A stretch of DNA of 64,000 bases from Coenobita brevimanus (GCA_032717465.1 CM064715.1:33839628-33903627); one strand, 5' to 3'; shown: positions 23,588 to 36,325, numbered from the stretch's first letter. The notes: a model not told the origin generated them from the sequence alone. Numbers and translations: made by a program.

Positions 23588-26558
23588 TTTTTTCATGCAA
23601 GGAAGAAGGAACCAAAGGCCAGGAGCCCGCAAACCGTTCCTTCTAAGAAAAAAAAAAATACAAAAAAGAGACAAATTCAAGATTCGTTCATTTCGAAATG
23701 CCTGGACACACTGCGTTTGAAACACTGGAGATCATAGAAGTAGGAAATACAAATAGAGGGAGACAGTTCCCGAGTTGACCTCTTGCATAAATGAAGAACT
23801 GGAAGTAACAGTTAACTATTGCATTAGAAAGTTGGACAGAAAAGGGATGAGAGTTTGTTGCTAGACGGGTGATACGCGCCCGTCGTACAGGTGGAGGGAT
23901 GCAAGCAGACAGTTCAGACGAGCAGTGACCAATGAAGCAGCGACAGAAAAGGGATAAAAATGCAACTTTGCAGCAGTGCGAAAGGTTGCAGGGAGCCAGT
24001 AAGAGGAGGAGAGTTAATGAAACGAAAAGCCTTTGACTCCACCCAACTGAGAAGAACTGTATGTGGGGAGCCTCCCTACACATGAGAGTTGCACTCTACA
24101 CAGGGGCGAATAAAACCCGTGTATAATGTCGACAACTGAGCAGGGGTAAAAAATTTACAGAGTCGGCTTAGCACACCTAATCTCTTGTAAGCAGATTTTA
24201 CAAGAGATGTAATAATAATGATCTTTCCAAGATAAATTCCGGGAGAATGAAACCCCAGCTATGTTCGAGGATGCTGCGGGACTGAGCTGAATATCATTAA
24301 ATGATAGTGGGCACTCCTGTGGAAGGTTCTTGGATTGATAGGGGTAAGAACTGAGTCTTCGATGCATTAAAAACAAGATTATTTTTACCCCAGTCAGAGA
24401 TACAAGGTGTGCCATAGCCTCATCCCTTGTTTGGTGAAGTAACTGCTGAGATGGACAATGTGGGCACCAAATGGAAAGGTGAAGGGTGAAGTCATCATCG
24501 TATGAGTGGATAGAATTAGATGTACAGCTTCGAAGGTCATTGATGAATAAACGGAAGAGAGTTAGTGATAGAACAGAGCCCTGAGGAACATCACTATTGA
24601 TAGATCTAGGAGAAGAACATTGGTCGTCTACAACAGCAGGTATAGATCAACCAGAAAGGATGTATTGGTAGGAATTTTTTGTGTATAACTCACCGGCCAC
24701 CAGTGTATTGCCGAGAATTTTAATGAATACCACTGCTAACCCCAGTGTATTGCTTCAGAATTTTGATTATATCTCACTATTAAGACACCAGAGTAATGTT
24801 ACGATGATTCTGATCTCACAAAACTTTGTCGTCATTACAATCTCTTCTCTTGCAACAATTTCTTTTGTCTCTGCTTAGCGTTGAAGTGTAAATCCCTAGG
24901 AATGCGCACTGAATTTGAAGCTGAGATTATAATGGTGTCAGATGGGAAGGGGTATTTAGTAATAGGTGAAATTTCTATGCCAGTTCTAGTTTCCTTATTC
25001 AATTCAAGGTTGTATTAGAATTTATGGAGGATGGGAGGTGTGGTAGCGTGATATTCTTTATGGCTAGCTGTCTCCGGGCTGACCTTGAGCATAACACTTA
25101 TTACTTACCAACGTGGCTGGCATTAAAATTACCGAGCCTGTTTTAGTGTAGACCCAAAACCAACTGGGGTGTTTTAATTCCCTTACTCCGAAACAGATAC
25201 CAACGAATTATCCGATTTATGTCCAAACTGTAGGATCAGATTTCATACTGAATGGGTTAGCATGAATTTAGGTAGGCTTAGGTTCTAGAGTTGTTTTTCC
25301 CCCTAGTGCATCTTGCGGGCAGCCCCACACATAGCCATCAAAGAAGGGTAGTTGGAAACCCGAATTTAAAGAGTATAACATTGATTTTAATCATACTCAA
25401 AATTAGATAAATGCTTAAATCCATAGACTCACTTCCCTAGTTAACGTTGTTCTAATACCACTTGGAACAAAAGGACCATACGAGTTATAAGTGGATGTCG
25501 TTCTCCTTGGTCACTGAGGAGGCTATAGATGAAGGCACAGGTAGAAGGACAGAAACCCTAAGAGGGCAGTTTGGAAATTAAAGGTTTATGCCAGACCCGA
25601 TCGAAAGCCTTTGAGATGACAAGTGCAATGGCAAAGCTTTCGCCAAAGGCCCGAAAGGAGGATGACCAGGAATCTGAAAGGTGGGTGAGAAGATCGCAAG
25701 TGGAGCATCCCTGATGGATCCCATACCGACGATCAGAAAGAAGGTTGTGATAGGAGAGAAGTTTTAAAATATTTGTGTTCAGAATTAGCTCAAAAACTTT
25801 TGAGATACTGGATGTTAGGAATGGTCACCCTTCTTTGGGACTGGCTGAATGATAGCACACTTCCAGCATGACGGAAATGTACAAGTTGATGGACAAAGGC
25901 GAAAGAGTTTACCTAGGCAGGGTGTAAGCACAGATGCATAGCTCCGAGGACAACAGGAGGGACCCTATCAGGCCCCTGATATTATTGAGGCCAGTGATGG
26001 CAGAAATACATCAGTTGAAGAAATTTTAATGTCAACCATGAGGAAGTCAGAGGGCGGAAGTAATTGAGGAACAGCACCGGAATCGTCTAAGTTGGAATTA
26101 GAGGAGAAAGTCTGAGCAAAGAGATCTGCTTTATGTGTAGAAGAAATAGCTAAAGAGTCATCACATCAGAAAAGAGGAGGGAAGGATGATGAGGTACAGT
26201 TGTTAGAAAGGTTTTTGGTAATGTGCCAGAAGAAGCAGGAAGAACTCGAGTTGGAGAGTTGAGAGCATTTAGTACGGATAAAATTATTTTTAGCAGACCG
26301 AAGAACAGAGCACGATTCCGGGCAGAAACATAAAAAGATGTGATTCAAGGTTGAGTTGGCCCTGGTACCTTTTACAGGCCTTCTCCTTGTTGTGGACAGC
26401 ATTAGAACAAGCGTGATTAAACCAAGGCTTTTTTGCATTAGCCAAAAGATATCAGAAAGGAATGTATGCTTCCATGACCGAGAGAATAACCTCCATAATG
26501 CGCCTGGCACACTCAGATGGCTCCCGGCCATGGAAGCATTATTCATTCCTGGAAAAAT
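23588..26558 (-). mobile_element. Jockey-like retrotransposon, copy D, inserted in the 5' LTR
   Basis: Poly-T at 23588-23594 is the 3' tail. The reverse complement follows copies B and C to about 26558, ending inside the endonuclease region, so it is 5'-truncated. The 5' LTR of element 1 resumes immediately after it with AAATTGCAAAC. Coding remnants on the minus strand include the C-terminal GQLGNCLPLF region (24083-23688) and part of the endonuclease-RT linker (26576-26166). An 856-bp unrelated insertion splits it at 24661. Frames are broken throughout. Confidence 0.85.
24661..25516. mobile_element. Unidentified 856-bp insertion inside copy D
   Basis: Copy D matches copy C up to AGAAAGGA (24660) and again from AGGAGGCTATAG (25517), where copy C is continuous. 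The insert is flanked by the 4-base repeat AGGA. It starts TGTATTGGTAGG and ends TTGGTCACTG, with no evident inverted ends and no long frame. Its class is unknown; a solo LTR or non-autonomous DNA element are both possible. Confidence 0.65.
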
Positions 26559-26733
26559 CACAAATTGCAAACACAAGCAGTCAGCCCCCCCGTACTGCCC
26601 TCACTCTGTGTGCAATTGGAGGGCTGGCATAGGACGAGTTGGACCTGCTTTCTTCTTCTCCAAATAAATTCCCGTTGAAACTACATCAAGACCTCTGAAT
26701 TACTCCTAACCTGGTGTGCGAGGTTTTGGAACA
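26559..26733 (+). repeat. 5' LTR of element 1, right half
   Basis: Matches the second half of the 3' LTR: CTGCCCTCACT.TGTG, GTTGGACCTG and GAAACTACATCAAGACCTCT are shared. The shared region ends with GGAACA at 26733, which fixes the LTR end because the next bases differ (AATTGG here, TTCAAC after the 3' LTR). Confidence 0.85.
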
Positions 26734-27965
26734 AATTGGTGATAGCAGTGAGTCAGATCTCAGTCACATCGCCTCTGGCAGTATATTCACATTGAAAATG
26801 CCCCTTGGCCACATCTCGCTTGTCAACTGTTCCTGTCATCTGGTGCTATGTTCCTGCTCCATTCTCCGCATCTACCACACTCCTCTCCGTTCACCTGCCT
26901 TGTGCTTGTGTCTCCTACTTATTTCTGGGTGAGATTTTCTTATAGTGATTTCCTGAATTTCACCTGTATTCTGATCTTCAGCCCCTATCAATCCTCACTA
27001 ACAGCTGCACGGCCAGACAATTAGTAAGCCATTCACTAACCACTATCAGCTCTCACACCAGTCCTGTTTTAGAAAATTATAACTATTAAAACCATTAAGC
27101 TACACACCCCAACCACTCAGCTCTCACCCCCACCACACCTTACTGACTCAGCCCCCCACTCAGCGAACACCCTCACCAACAAGCCCCACTACCCACACTC
27201 AGCAACCTCCTCACCACCACACCACCTCCACCGCTTTCCCTGGGTCCATGGCCAGCCAACCAGTGAAACCTACGTCATCGTTGCCTTCTTCAGTCAACAT
27301 CTTAGTTATGATCCTCTAGTGCTGAAGGTCGCCTCTGATTGGTCGACTTCAGTAGTGACATTACCCTCTGTCTCCAACCAGAGTCTCGGTTCCTCTGCGT
27401 GGGAGGGCTTACCTTTACTGAAGTTACTCCTCCAGCCAGCTAACTGCTTGAATCCTTCAGTGATGCATCAATATTCAGTACATGTAAATATATCGTTTAA
27501 TTTCATCTGTCCATACCTTGACTTTCCGTAGAGATTATCCTAAGAAAATCTCTACAGATTATGACTCATTACCATTCATCTGCTTTCATTCACTAAGTCG
27601 CATTTTCTTATTCATCATGCTCCTCTTTCACTTTATTTGCTCTTCACCCAAGCGATTTTCTTTCATAGCCGTTTTCATTGTGCATATTCCCCTTCATTAC
27701 CATTTTATATAATTCATATTTCCTCAACCCTCATTCTATATTGTACATTTTCTTTTTCATAACTCTTATGTAAATTTTCTTACTTTATCTATCCGTTCTG
27801 TCTATCTAATCCCAGACGCCATACTCCCGTAAGGGATGGACATTTGACTTTGAGTTATTTGTATTACAGAGAGGGGCACTAACCCTCTGCCAACTCACTT
27901 GTTGACACGTAAGGAGCACGAATGGTTTGGTTATATGATTACCACCCAGCGTTGTAAATGGTTTC
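26734..27965 (+). other. Leader of element 1 with probable primer-binding site
   Basis: Starts AATTGGTGATAGCAGTGAG directly after the LTR, the place of a tRNA primer-binding site, and resembles TTGGTGGCAGTAACG in the same position of element 2. The remaining 1.2 kb has short CA/CT-rich frames and no recognised gene. I did not identify the primer tRNA. Confidence 0.55.
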
Positions 27966-28995
27966 ATGGCTTACTACATGAATTACTTCAAGAAATTTTA
28001 TATCTCTCCTGTTCGCCAGCAACTTGAGACTGAAAATGAGGATGTTGATCTCGGTGATGTAAATATCTTGACTCGTCTCCATAGTAGGAAAACTTATGTG
28101 AAACTGAGCTTATCCATTCATACAGCACCTGCCACTGAACTCTTTCCCGCCATCCTCGTTACCTCTACTACTATCACAACCACTTCTATTCTAGAAAAAA
28201 CAGATTATTTTCTTCCAGAAATAAATCCAGATACACCACCCTCTCTAAATGATTCTCTAGAGATACCCTCTGCCCATTCTCCAACTACTGTTTTCTCTCC
28301 TACATCAGCACACCTCTCAACTCTGCCACACACAGCTACCACTACTTTCTCTGCATCTCAGCCCAATACATTACTTACTTCCACATCTTCCGAACCTCAA
28401 ACACTTCCAGCGATGGCGAACCCGGCTTCCCCTCCGCAGTGCATAAATTTGGGTGACAGTAACCGCCCCAAACACACCGCTGAAGATAATTCTGTCTATG
28501 ACATCCTCAGAGAAGGTGAAACACATATTCGCAATCGCCAAATCACCGCTAAACCCCTAAAAATCTGCTACCTTAATGGCCGGTTACATCAAGGCAAATC
28601 ACAAATGGGAGCCACACTCCAAGCCAGCTATTTCGATCACTGCACAACATTCGATGAATTCCGTTTGAAATTAATACAGTTCTGTTGTACCCACTACAAG
28701 GCCGGGTCTCTCATTGGTCTCTCAAATCTCTTGAAAACAAATGCATGAGGATAAGGAAATTCCAGCCAAAGATTCGACACTGTTTGAGGCAGCAGTTGCA
28801 GGAAAAGCTACAAGCTTAGAGATAAGCCAGTTACTGCAAGATACTCCATGGGTAACTCGTAGTGATGGAAATCATGTTCTTAAATTGGAACACTTTGGTA
28901 ACTTAATTGGTTACCTTAGATTTATCAACCGGTTGGATAGTAAACAACAGGAAACAGCCTTACAGATTGGCATTAATCTAGGAGACGAGTTTTAA
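27966..28995 (+). pseudogene. gag: Gag of element 1 (matrix/capsid part)
   Basis: A 260-codon frame (27966-28748), rich in Ser, Thr and Pro in its middle, is followed in another frame by 84 codons (28741-28995). The first part ends in a helical segment with TFDEFRLKLIQFC, which resembles the TYDEFKAEFLKKF segment in gag of element 2 (34065-34110). Position after the leader and before a zinc-knuckle region supports gag. The start ATG at 27966 is the first long-frame ATG but is not proven. The overlap of the two frames near 28741 reflects a frameshift. Confidence 0.65.
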
Positions 28996-29897
28996 GACGT
29001 CTCAAAGGCGATAGCAGAGAGACTGGAATCAAGAATCACTTGCTAGGCAAGTACTCGCTCAACCTCTCACACCGCAGACGGAACTGTAAAAGTCTTTCAT
29101 ACCTCGGCCGCTTCATTGGATTCCTCATGTTCACGACCGACTACCAGAGGCAAACCTAACACTATCCGTTCCTACTCGCGATGCCGATCACCAGCAAGTG
29201 GTCGTGACCAGTCCGATGTACGACGGGGCAAATAATCCTCAATTGTGTGCTGGCATTGCGGTTACGCTAGTCATCAAGAATCAAGCTATTATCGTAAACA
29301 AGGATGGAACCACTCACAAGGGCGACAGCGTACACCTTCACTACTGCATCTTCCTACTTGCAAATATCACAAGGACAGTACTACTCACACCACTGATGAG
29401 TGTCACTATCTTGCAAGCCGCCAGTGGGGGGAAGAGGAGCTCCCTTATCGGAAAAATGTCACATAACACCAGAAGATCAATTCCCCATTCGCCAGGTAGG
29501 GCCTCTATCTTCTTTAGGTAAAGTTATTCTTGGAAGGAGCGAAGGGGTCAAGACATAATTTTTCATGGACTCAGGATCAATGGTAAGTTAAATCTCAGAA
29601 ACCTCTGTAAACAGCATTAGGAGAACGGTCAGAAAGGTTGGGATCCTAGAACCACCTGATATTCGCTTGTGCGACGTGCACAGCTTAGAGTTTAATGTCA
29701 AAGGAGGAGTCACTTTAGAGATACAACTTGATGAAGCCTTAAAACCTTTCATAGCAGAGCTTCATGTAATAAATGATCTCAAGTATCTTGCAGACACTCT
29801 GACTGGTTTACCCACCATGGCTCAACAATTCATTGCCCTAATACCTGCTTGTGGTATTACTGACATTAAAGGTTTCCCTGTAACTAGCATGGAGTAA
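28996..29897 (+). pseudogene. pol: Nucleocapsid and protease region of element 1
   Basis: Cys/His fingers appear near 29245-29400: CWHCGYASH, then CKYHKDSTTHTTDEC, like the paired fingers in element 2. A retropepsin active-site motif FMDSGS starts at 29562, followed by a 76-codon frame (29667-29897) with VTLEIQLDEALKPF and LHVINDL, as expected of the protease body. The DSG triad replaces the more common DTG, which is seen in active families too. Stops occur after the active site and before the finger region. Confidence 0.65.
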
Positions 29898-32087
29898 CCA
29901 CGTCCTGTCCTTTCCCAAATAAACACATTCAGTCTAACGTGACTCCACCACTACCAGAGAGTAAAGAGGAAAACTCACTAACTTCTAATGACACCCCCTC
30001 TAAGCATTCAATAGTGGCTCATGACAATCCCTCTAACAGTGACACAATAGCCGACTCATATACGTCTCATTTAACTACCTCAAATAGTTTGAATGACGTT
30101 CTACAATGTGTGGACACGAGGCGAGCCGTAATAAAACAGTGCACAATTTTGTTGCCGCATGAGTTTACAAAAGTCTCTGTTTGTGTTGTAGGTGCGAAAG
30201 AAGGAGTGGCTGTACCAGAGACGTATTGCGTGAATGGCTTAACTTACGAATTGGCATTGTGCACCATGTTGGAGGATAATTTGTGTTATCACTGCTTCTT
30301 AAATATCACAAATACTCCACTGAAGCTCAAAAGTGATATACAGACTGGTGATTTCCTGGTTTACCCATCAGCTGTAAAGGTGTCCCAGGATATACCGTTC
30401 TCTTTAACTACTAAGGATGATGATGATTGAGAACCATCTGGTGTGTATACCATCAGCTCTAAGGGATCTGCTAAGACTCTTTCACCTGACCTAGGCTCAC
30501 ACGTATCTTCCGGTGACTACCCACACAATAAACAACAATTAGTCAATCTTTTGCAGACTTATCGAGATGTAGTAGCCTTACCTGGGAAACCTATGGATAG
30601 GACAGGTCTTGTGCAGCATCACATAGAATTAGTTCCAAGAACAGCCAATTTACATACCAGCATACCGATTACCCCACAGTCTGCGAAAAGAAACAGACAA
30701 GACAGTCCAAAACATATGAGATCAAGACATTATTGAGCACTCTGTCAGTCCATGGAATAGTCCACTTTTCCTAGTTCCAAAGAAGGGCAGACAATTTAAA
30801 TCAGTAGTGGACTATGGTAAAGTGAATTCTGTCGCTGTACCCAATCGTTTCCCATTGCCAGTATTAACTGGTTTGTTAGAGTCACCCGGTGAGAACAACG
30901 TGGTCTTTACATCCCTTGCCTTACTTAGTGGCTACTGGCAAGTAGAAATGGAGAAGTCATCTCGCCCCATACCAGCATTTAGCACCCCTTCAGGACATTT
31001 TCGGTTTAAGAGGCTTCCCTTTGGATTAAGGAATGCACCTTCCGTATTCATGAGACTCATTCATTCCGTCTTCAGTGGCATAATCGGCCACTCTCTTTTT
31101 TACCTACTTGGATGATATAATTGTAGTGAGCAAGTCTGTCCCTGAACATTCTGCCAAGCTTCAACAAGTATTTGATTGTCTTCAGATTGTGGGTCTAAAG
31201 ATTAACCTTGGTAAATGTAACTTCCTGAGAAAGAAAAATAAATTCCTTTGGCACGTAGTTGATGCAGCAGATATACATACTACTGAAGATAAGATTGCAG
31301 CGGTCATCAGCTTCCCAGAACCTACCAGTACAGACGATGTAAGGATTTTTCGTGGATTGAATGGTTACTATTGGCGATTTATTAAAGTGTATGCACAGAT
31401 TGTCACTCCTCTCACTCAGTTACTTAAGAAAAATGCACCTTTCATGTGGACTAAAGATCAGTCACAGGCCTTTGAAGCACTGAAAATAGCTCTTGTAAAT
31501 GCCTCAGTCTTGGCCTTCCCTCATTATGTGAAACCCTAACTTTTGTCCACAGATGCATCAGGCGCAGGAATTGGTGCAGCACTGGTGCAACTAGATCAGG
31601 AAACAAGGAAGCATGTAATAGCATATGCTAGTTGCTCTGTCAACCCCACAGAACGTAATAACAGTGTTACGAATTTGGAAGCCCTAGAAGTGGTCTGGTC
31701 TCTGAAACATATAAGAGGTATATTATTATTGTTGCCCAATGCAAATCCAGACAGACCACTTCCCTCTGTGGTTTGTTCAAAGGAAGGAACCTTACAGATT
31801 GACTAGCTCGATGGTCAGTCATCATCCAAGACTTTAATCGAACCTTTCAGTATGTGCCAGGGAAATCGAATGTAGCTGCAGACGCACTTTCATGCAATGT
31901 GGCGGCGGCAGTCTCAGCATACCAACCAAACGAAACTTCTAGCACCACCTTAGCCTCCGATGTCGTTCAAGATTGTCAGCGCAAATACCCTGTATGGTCC
32001 AAGGTAATTTATTTCCTAGAATCGGGAGATAATTCAATCTTACCTATATCAGGACTCGATATTATAATAATAGAAATCATAAAAGAT
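29898..32087 (+). pseudogene. pol: Reverse transcriptase and RNase H of element 1
   Basis: After a spacer frame (29939-30430), the RT begins with a HHIELVP segment near 30615 and an interrupted ISPWNSP-type motif. Conserved blocks follow: VVDYGKVNSVAVPNRFPLP (30808), SGYWQVEM (30930), PFGLRNAPSVF (31018) and the catalytic YLDDII (31103-31120), reached after a frameshift in a T run. The connection domain has FLRKKNKFLWHVV (31222) and FRGLNGYYWRF. RNase H has STDASGAGIGAALVQ (31545), NLEALEVVWSLKH and FQYVPGKSNVAADALS (31848). These are Ty3/Gypsy hallmarks. Two or more frameshifts and a stop between RT and RNase H (31537-31542) inactivate it. Element 2 is inserted at 32088, so the integrase lies at 43746. 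Confidence 0.88.
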
Positions 32088-32573
32088 AGCATAACAGATA
32101 GATGTAGGAATCTACGTTATCATAATACAATTCATAATAGATAACATAATAGATAGGAACACCAGTAAAGCTAGGTGTGGAAACAGGAAATATGTCAGCA
32201 AGAGTTAAGCAAAAGAATGCCAGAGGGCACCGGAAGTACTGCATACACACAGACACACACAAGCTTCTTGAACCCGTACATACGGGTTATACACGTGACA
32301 CAAGCCCTTCTAGACAGGGAAGGAAGAATTAGAGAGTCAGAAGGGGGCTAGCTACAGAAGCGAGAGGTGGTAAAGAGAAGAGGGGTCCAGCGAGAACTTA
32401 GCTAGAGTATATACGTTCCTGTGTAATACACACAGTGTTCAACTTAAACTTTCCCTCTGAAGATAATAAACTACAATCAAGACCCAGTATCCACCTTTAA
32501 CTTCTCCTGTCTTCCATTACACGATAACTAAAATCAATCTCAAGATTCACATATTATAGGGTCAAGATTCACA
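32088..32573 (+). repeat. 5' LTR of element 2
   Basis: Matches 43266-43745 along its length, with shared GATAGATGTAGGAAT at the start, GGAACACCAGTAAAG, and CAAGATTCACATATTATAGG near the end. The end is fixed at CAAGATTCACA, after which the two copies diverge. An AATAAA-like signal (AATAAACTACAATC) lies near 32466. CAAGATTCACATATTATAG is present twice at the LTR/leader border (32540 and 32563). Confidence 0.85.
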
Positions 32574-33480
32574 TATTATAGTTGGTGGCAGTAACGTACG
32601 AACCAACGCCTACAAACCTTCACTTCTACAATCAATTAAACCCAAACGAGTATACAACCACAACCAATAAATCCCAAGAAGAAAGACACACAAATCAAGC
32701 AAACGAAGAGCGTGATACGACCACCAGACCCCAATCCTCCTCTCAACAACCGACCCCCACCTCCCATCTCTATCACCACGCTGACGTAGGAGCGAAGAGG
32801 TCAAGACGACGGCAGCAAATACCAGAGCCCTCAATCATCACTCCCTCTTACTCATCTTTCGTCACTCAAGTTACTCACCGCTACTCATTTACTCATCACA
32901 GCTGCCAGAGTGCGGGAAGTCGACGTTGTTGTGCGTGTTTGTTGAGACGACGTCACGTCAATCAACATGTGTCTGTCATCATGCACCTTTCACCCACTGC
33001 TTGTTACTCATCTTTACTCACACATTTCTACTCATACTCATTCTCAACAGTTATTGAGGGGGAATTCGACGTTGTATGGTGAGGTTCGACTATGGCTGAG
33101 GCTATTTCACACTGCAATCAACACAGATCACCAAGCCCGGGAATTTCTGGAGATAACATCATTTATCAACACAGCCCTGGAGTTACTGTGAGTGAGATCA
33201 TCTATCAACACTGCACTTACCTCCCGAGAGCGACATCTTCTATCAACACGTCTCTGAGTCTCCGAGAGTGACATCATCTGCCATTCAAGTGGGTGATTAT
33301 ACCTTACTAATTTCTTCCCAGTGCTTTAAAAATAGGTACAGTCACCTTCTTTACTTATTCTTACTTAATACCTTTCATTTACTAATACTCATTTACTCAT
33401 CTATTCATTTAACACATACATAAAATAATTGTTTCATAACACTATACTCTAGCAAAATGGGTTTATTTTAGTTGAATGAC
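32574..33480 (+). other. Leader of element 2 with probable primer-binding site
   Basis: TTGGTGGCAGTAACG starts at 32582, close to the LTR end, in the position of the primer-binding site. A 166-codon frame (32582-33082), rich in Thr, Ser and His, has no recognised domain and is probably not coding. 33130-33290 holds three imperfect repeats around GACATCATCTATCAACAC. Confidence 0.5.
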
Positions 33481-34215
33481 ATGACAGGAATATTATCGAC
33501 ACCGCCCGTTTTAGTGCCAGATGATACACAGTTAGCGGCCACTGCAGATCCACAATTAGGAAAATAACAGGACAACACACCCAGCCTACAAAATTCTCCA
33601 CAAAGTAAAGATAAAGAAACAAATACTTCATTTCTAGATGATTGGGAAACTCCGTCTGATGTAGCAGGTGAGGACTTCAGCTCTGCATTACATATCTATG
33701 AAAATTCACTTAACAGAGTACATAGATCAGGTAAAACTTATTCCACTATTCCCTCACACGACAATAAAGAACTCCAAGTGAACATAACAAAACAACCACC
33801 CAAAATGAATAACGAAGGCAATGCCACAAATCAAACATCCCCACCTCATGTTTACGTTTATCATGAGGATAAAAACATCCCAAAAATCACAGGAACAGAA
33901 AAGACCGCATTGATGTAATGTCTCTCATCAACCAATGTCAAAAATTATTTGTTAAGAGACAAGTAACATATGAACAGGAGAAAATAGCAATATTTTCCTC
34001 CTAGATTAATGAAGAAAGATGTCCGGCAGGTGATTTGCTCACGTCAGACAAGCTTCTTCGAGCTAAGACATATGATGAGTTTAAAGCAGAATTCCTGAAG
34101 AAATTCTCTGAAAGTATAAACTTTTTGCCAGGTATAATCCCAGAATTACATAAGATTGTGGATCTTGTAAGACAACACATAACAAATCCTGGATTGAGTG
34201 AAATAACAGAGGATG
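33481..34215 (+). pseudogene. gag: Gag of element 2, first part
   Basis: A plus-strand frame from ATG at 33481 gives a Thr/Asn-rich N-terminus with a stop at about 33565, then SFLDDWETPSDV and a segment to TEKTALM at 33917. In shifted frames it continues with LLTSDKLLRAKTYDEFKAEF (34038-34097) and GIIPELHKIVDLV (34132-34170). It is cut by copy E after ITED at 34215 and resumes after the target duplication at 34685. Homology to other gags is supported only by position and the zinc fingers downstream. Confidence 0.65.
34203..34215. repeat. 13-bp target duplication of copy E
   Basis: ATAACAGAGGATG occurs here and at 34685-34697, bracketing copy E. Both occurrences read ITED in the gag frame, which supports it as a true duplication. 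Confidence 0.85.
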
Positions 34216-34684
34216 TTTCCACAATTAAAAGAACATAATTAGCTCTTTTTGTTATGCTAGGAAGAAGGAACTAAGGGCCACAAGCCCACAATAACCATTC
34301 CTTCCAAGAGAAAAACAAAATACAAGAGAGAGCCAAATCCAAGATCCGATCATTTCGAGATGCCTGGACACACTGAGTTTGAAAGACTGGAGAGCATAGC
34401 TAACAGGAAATACAGACAGAAAGAGACAGTTCCAGAGCTGACCTGTTGCATAAATGAAGGACTGAGAGTAACGGATAATTCTTGCATTAAAGAGCTGGAC
34501 AGAAAAGGGATGAGAGTTAGCTGCTAGACCGGTGCTACGCGCCCAACGTAGAGGTGGAGGGGTGCAAGCAGACAGTTCAGAAGAGAAGTAACAATTGAAG
34601 TAGCGATAAAAAAGCGTTTAAAATGCAAACAGTGCGGCGAAGAGACAGAGGTTGAAGGGAGCTGCTCTAGAAAACTCAAACTGG
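34216..34684 (-). mobile_element. Jockey-like retrotransposon, copy E (3' fragment) in gag of element 2
   Basis: 34250-34675 is the 3' end of the family on the minus strand (GGAAGAAGGAACTAAGGGCC, GCCTGGACACACTGAG, GCAAGCAGACAGTTCAGAAG). It is strongly 5'-truncated. 35 bases between the left duplication and the recognised 3' end (34216-34250) hold a short T run and other sequence of unclear origin. The minus strand still reads a fragment of the C-terminal region. Confidence 0.82.
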
Positions 34685-35300
34685 ATAACAGAGGATGGAA
34701 AGATCTCACCAGTGCTTGTCGTAGACATCATTGGTTATGTAGCTGTCTTGTGTAAATAACGTGATAAGGTTCTCAAGATAGCTAAGACGATTCCTTACAT
34801 CCCAGGATTGTGCTTGCTAGATTTTATGAATGAGGTAGAGATGAATTGTAGCAAAGCAGGGATGACCAAAACACAATCAAATTCCACTAGAATGAGAATG
34901 ACAGACACTATATCAGGTACAACTTCACAAAACAATGAACAAAATCGATCGCGACCCGAAAACAGACAGAAAAAACAACCACACACGTCGAGGCAGCGTT
35001 CTCAAACACCAGGCCACAGGCAGTCACATAAGTTTGCGTGCAGTGCAAGCAGAAGCCGCGCCACAAATACCACTAAATATGGGAAGTCATCTCGAGGATC
35101 ACATTCGGAAGATATGTCCACTCTATGTTGTTACTGTGCGAAGCCAGGACACACAAAGAATAAATGCTTTATCAAAACAAAAGAAGATAAACAAAAGGCG
35201 CAAGGGTGTAATCCATACTGTAGGCATCATCGGTCCCATGGTCATTGGACTAGCAACTGTAAAACAGTAGAAAAACTTGTTTCCAAATTCAAATCGGGAG
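34685..35300 (+). pseudogene. gag: Gag of element 2, second part with zinc fingers
   Basis: Reading resumes with ITED and continues to GLCLLDFMNEVEMN (about 34805). A basic, Arg/Gln/Ser-rich nucleocapsid region follows and then two Cys/His fingers: CCYCAKPGHTKNKC (35127-35168) and CRHHRSHGHWTSNC (35219-35260). The first has the CCHC spacing of retroviral zinc knuckles. 34808-35407 is an open frame of 199 codons, the best preserved part of this gag. It would bind element RNA during packaging, as known for the family. Confidence 0.75.
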
Positions 35301-35394
35301 AAGGCCAAGTCACGACAATAAACGACCATTTTGTAAAGAAAACCAAGTCTATAATTCACATAGGAGGCATGTTGGGAAGTGAGTGTATCTTGAT

Positions 35395-36325
35395 ACCAGC
35401 TGTATGAGGGTCAAAATGTTTGTTCTTAGACACAGGCTCTCCAGTGAATTTAATAACACAAGAAGAATTAGACTGAACTGTTAGAAATAAGAGGAAAGTA
35501 ACTTTTCTAAAAGAATCTGATTTAAACTTATATACATTAAATGGCAAACAAATTGTAGTAAAAGGCATGATACAGTTAAACATCAGTTTCACAGAGACTA
35601 CAAGACCAATTTCTGCATTTTTCTATATTGTCGAAAACTTAGCAATGAAAACTAATATGTTACTGGGCTTAGGATCCATGGGAACAGAGAAAATAACTTT
35701 ATTCCCACAAATGAATGGAACAGACTTTAATAATGAATTCATAGAAGAATTACCATCAGATTTCTCACTGATTAGTAACACAGAACCAAAAAGAATTGGA
35801 AATATTAAAGGACTAAACAAACATACACAAACAGACGAGTGTATAGATCCACTGACACTCCCCCCCCCCCCCCGAGCCTCCCGCACTGGAGACCGAGGTA
35901 ACAGTACTGACTCAACAGTTTTTCCTGCCGATCTCACCAATGATTTAGTTATTCCTCCCAACTCATACATGAAAGTTACCATAAAGAGCAAATTGAAGAA
36001 TAGTACTGTTCTTGTCCTGGAAGAATTATGTAAAGTGAAAGCATTGTCAGTAGAAAATGCGTTATGTTAGATGAATAACGATGGGCAAACTCAGGTGCTT
36101 CTAATTAATCACATGCATGGGGAAGTACAGTTGGAAAAGGGGACAGGTATAGTTAATACTGAAAAATGTCCTGCCCCTGTGATGGAGATAGTTTTAGCTG
36201 GAATGACAAATAAGATAAAATCTACTGATAGAGAAAGCATAAAAGAGAATTTGATTCACTCACGTGAATCTGATGAAGAAACTGATTTGTTAAAATTGTT
36301 GGAAAAACACCTGGAGAAAAAATAG
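35395..36325 (+). pseudogene. pol: Protease and linker region of element 2
   Basis: A retropepsin motif FLDTGSPVNLI starts at about 35420, followed by a stop near 35474. An open frame of 167 codons (35567-36070) contains SFTETTRPISAFFYIVE and NMLLGLGSMG, the equivalent of the ILGxD/LLG strand of aspartic proteases. A second frame (36071-36325) leads to the RT. A poly-C run (35861-35873) lies in the linker. A single stop (TAG at 36068) separates the two frames. Confidence 0.75.

Noticed and set aside
32582..33082. 166-codon frame at the start of the element 2 leader
   Set aside because: It begins within the presumed primer-binding site, is of biased composition and has no recognised domain.
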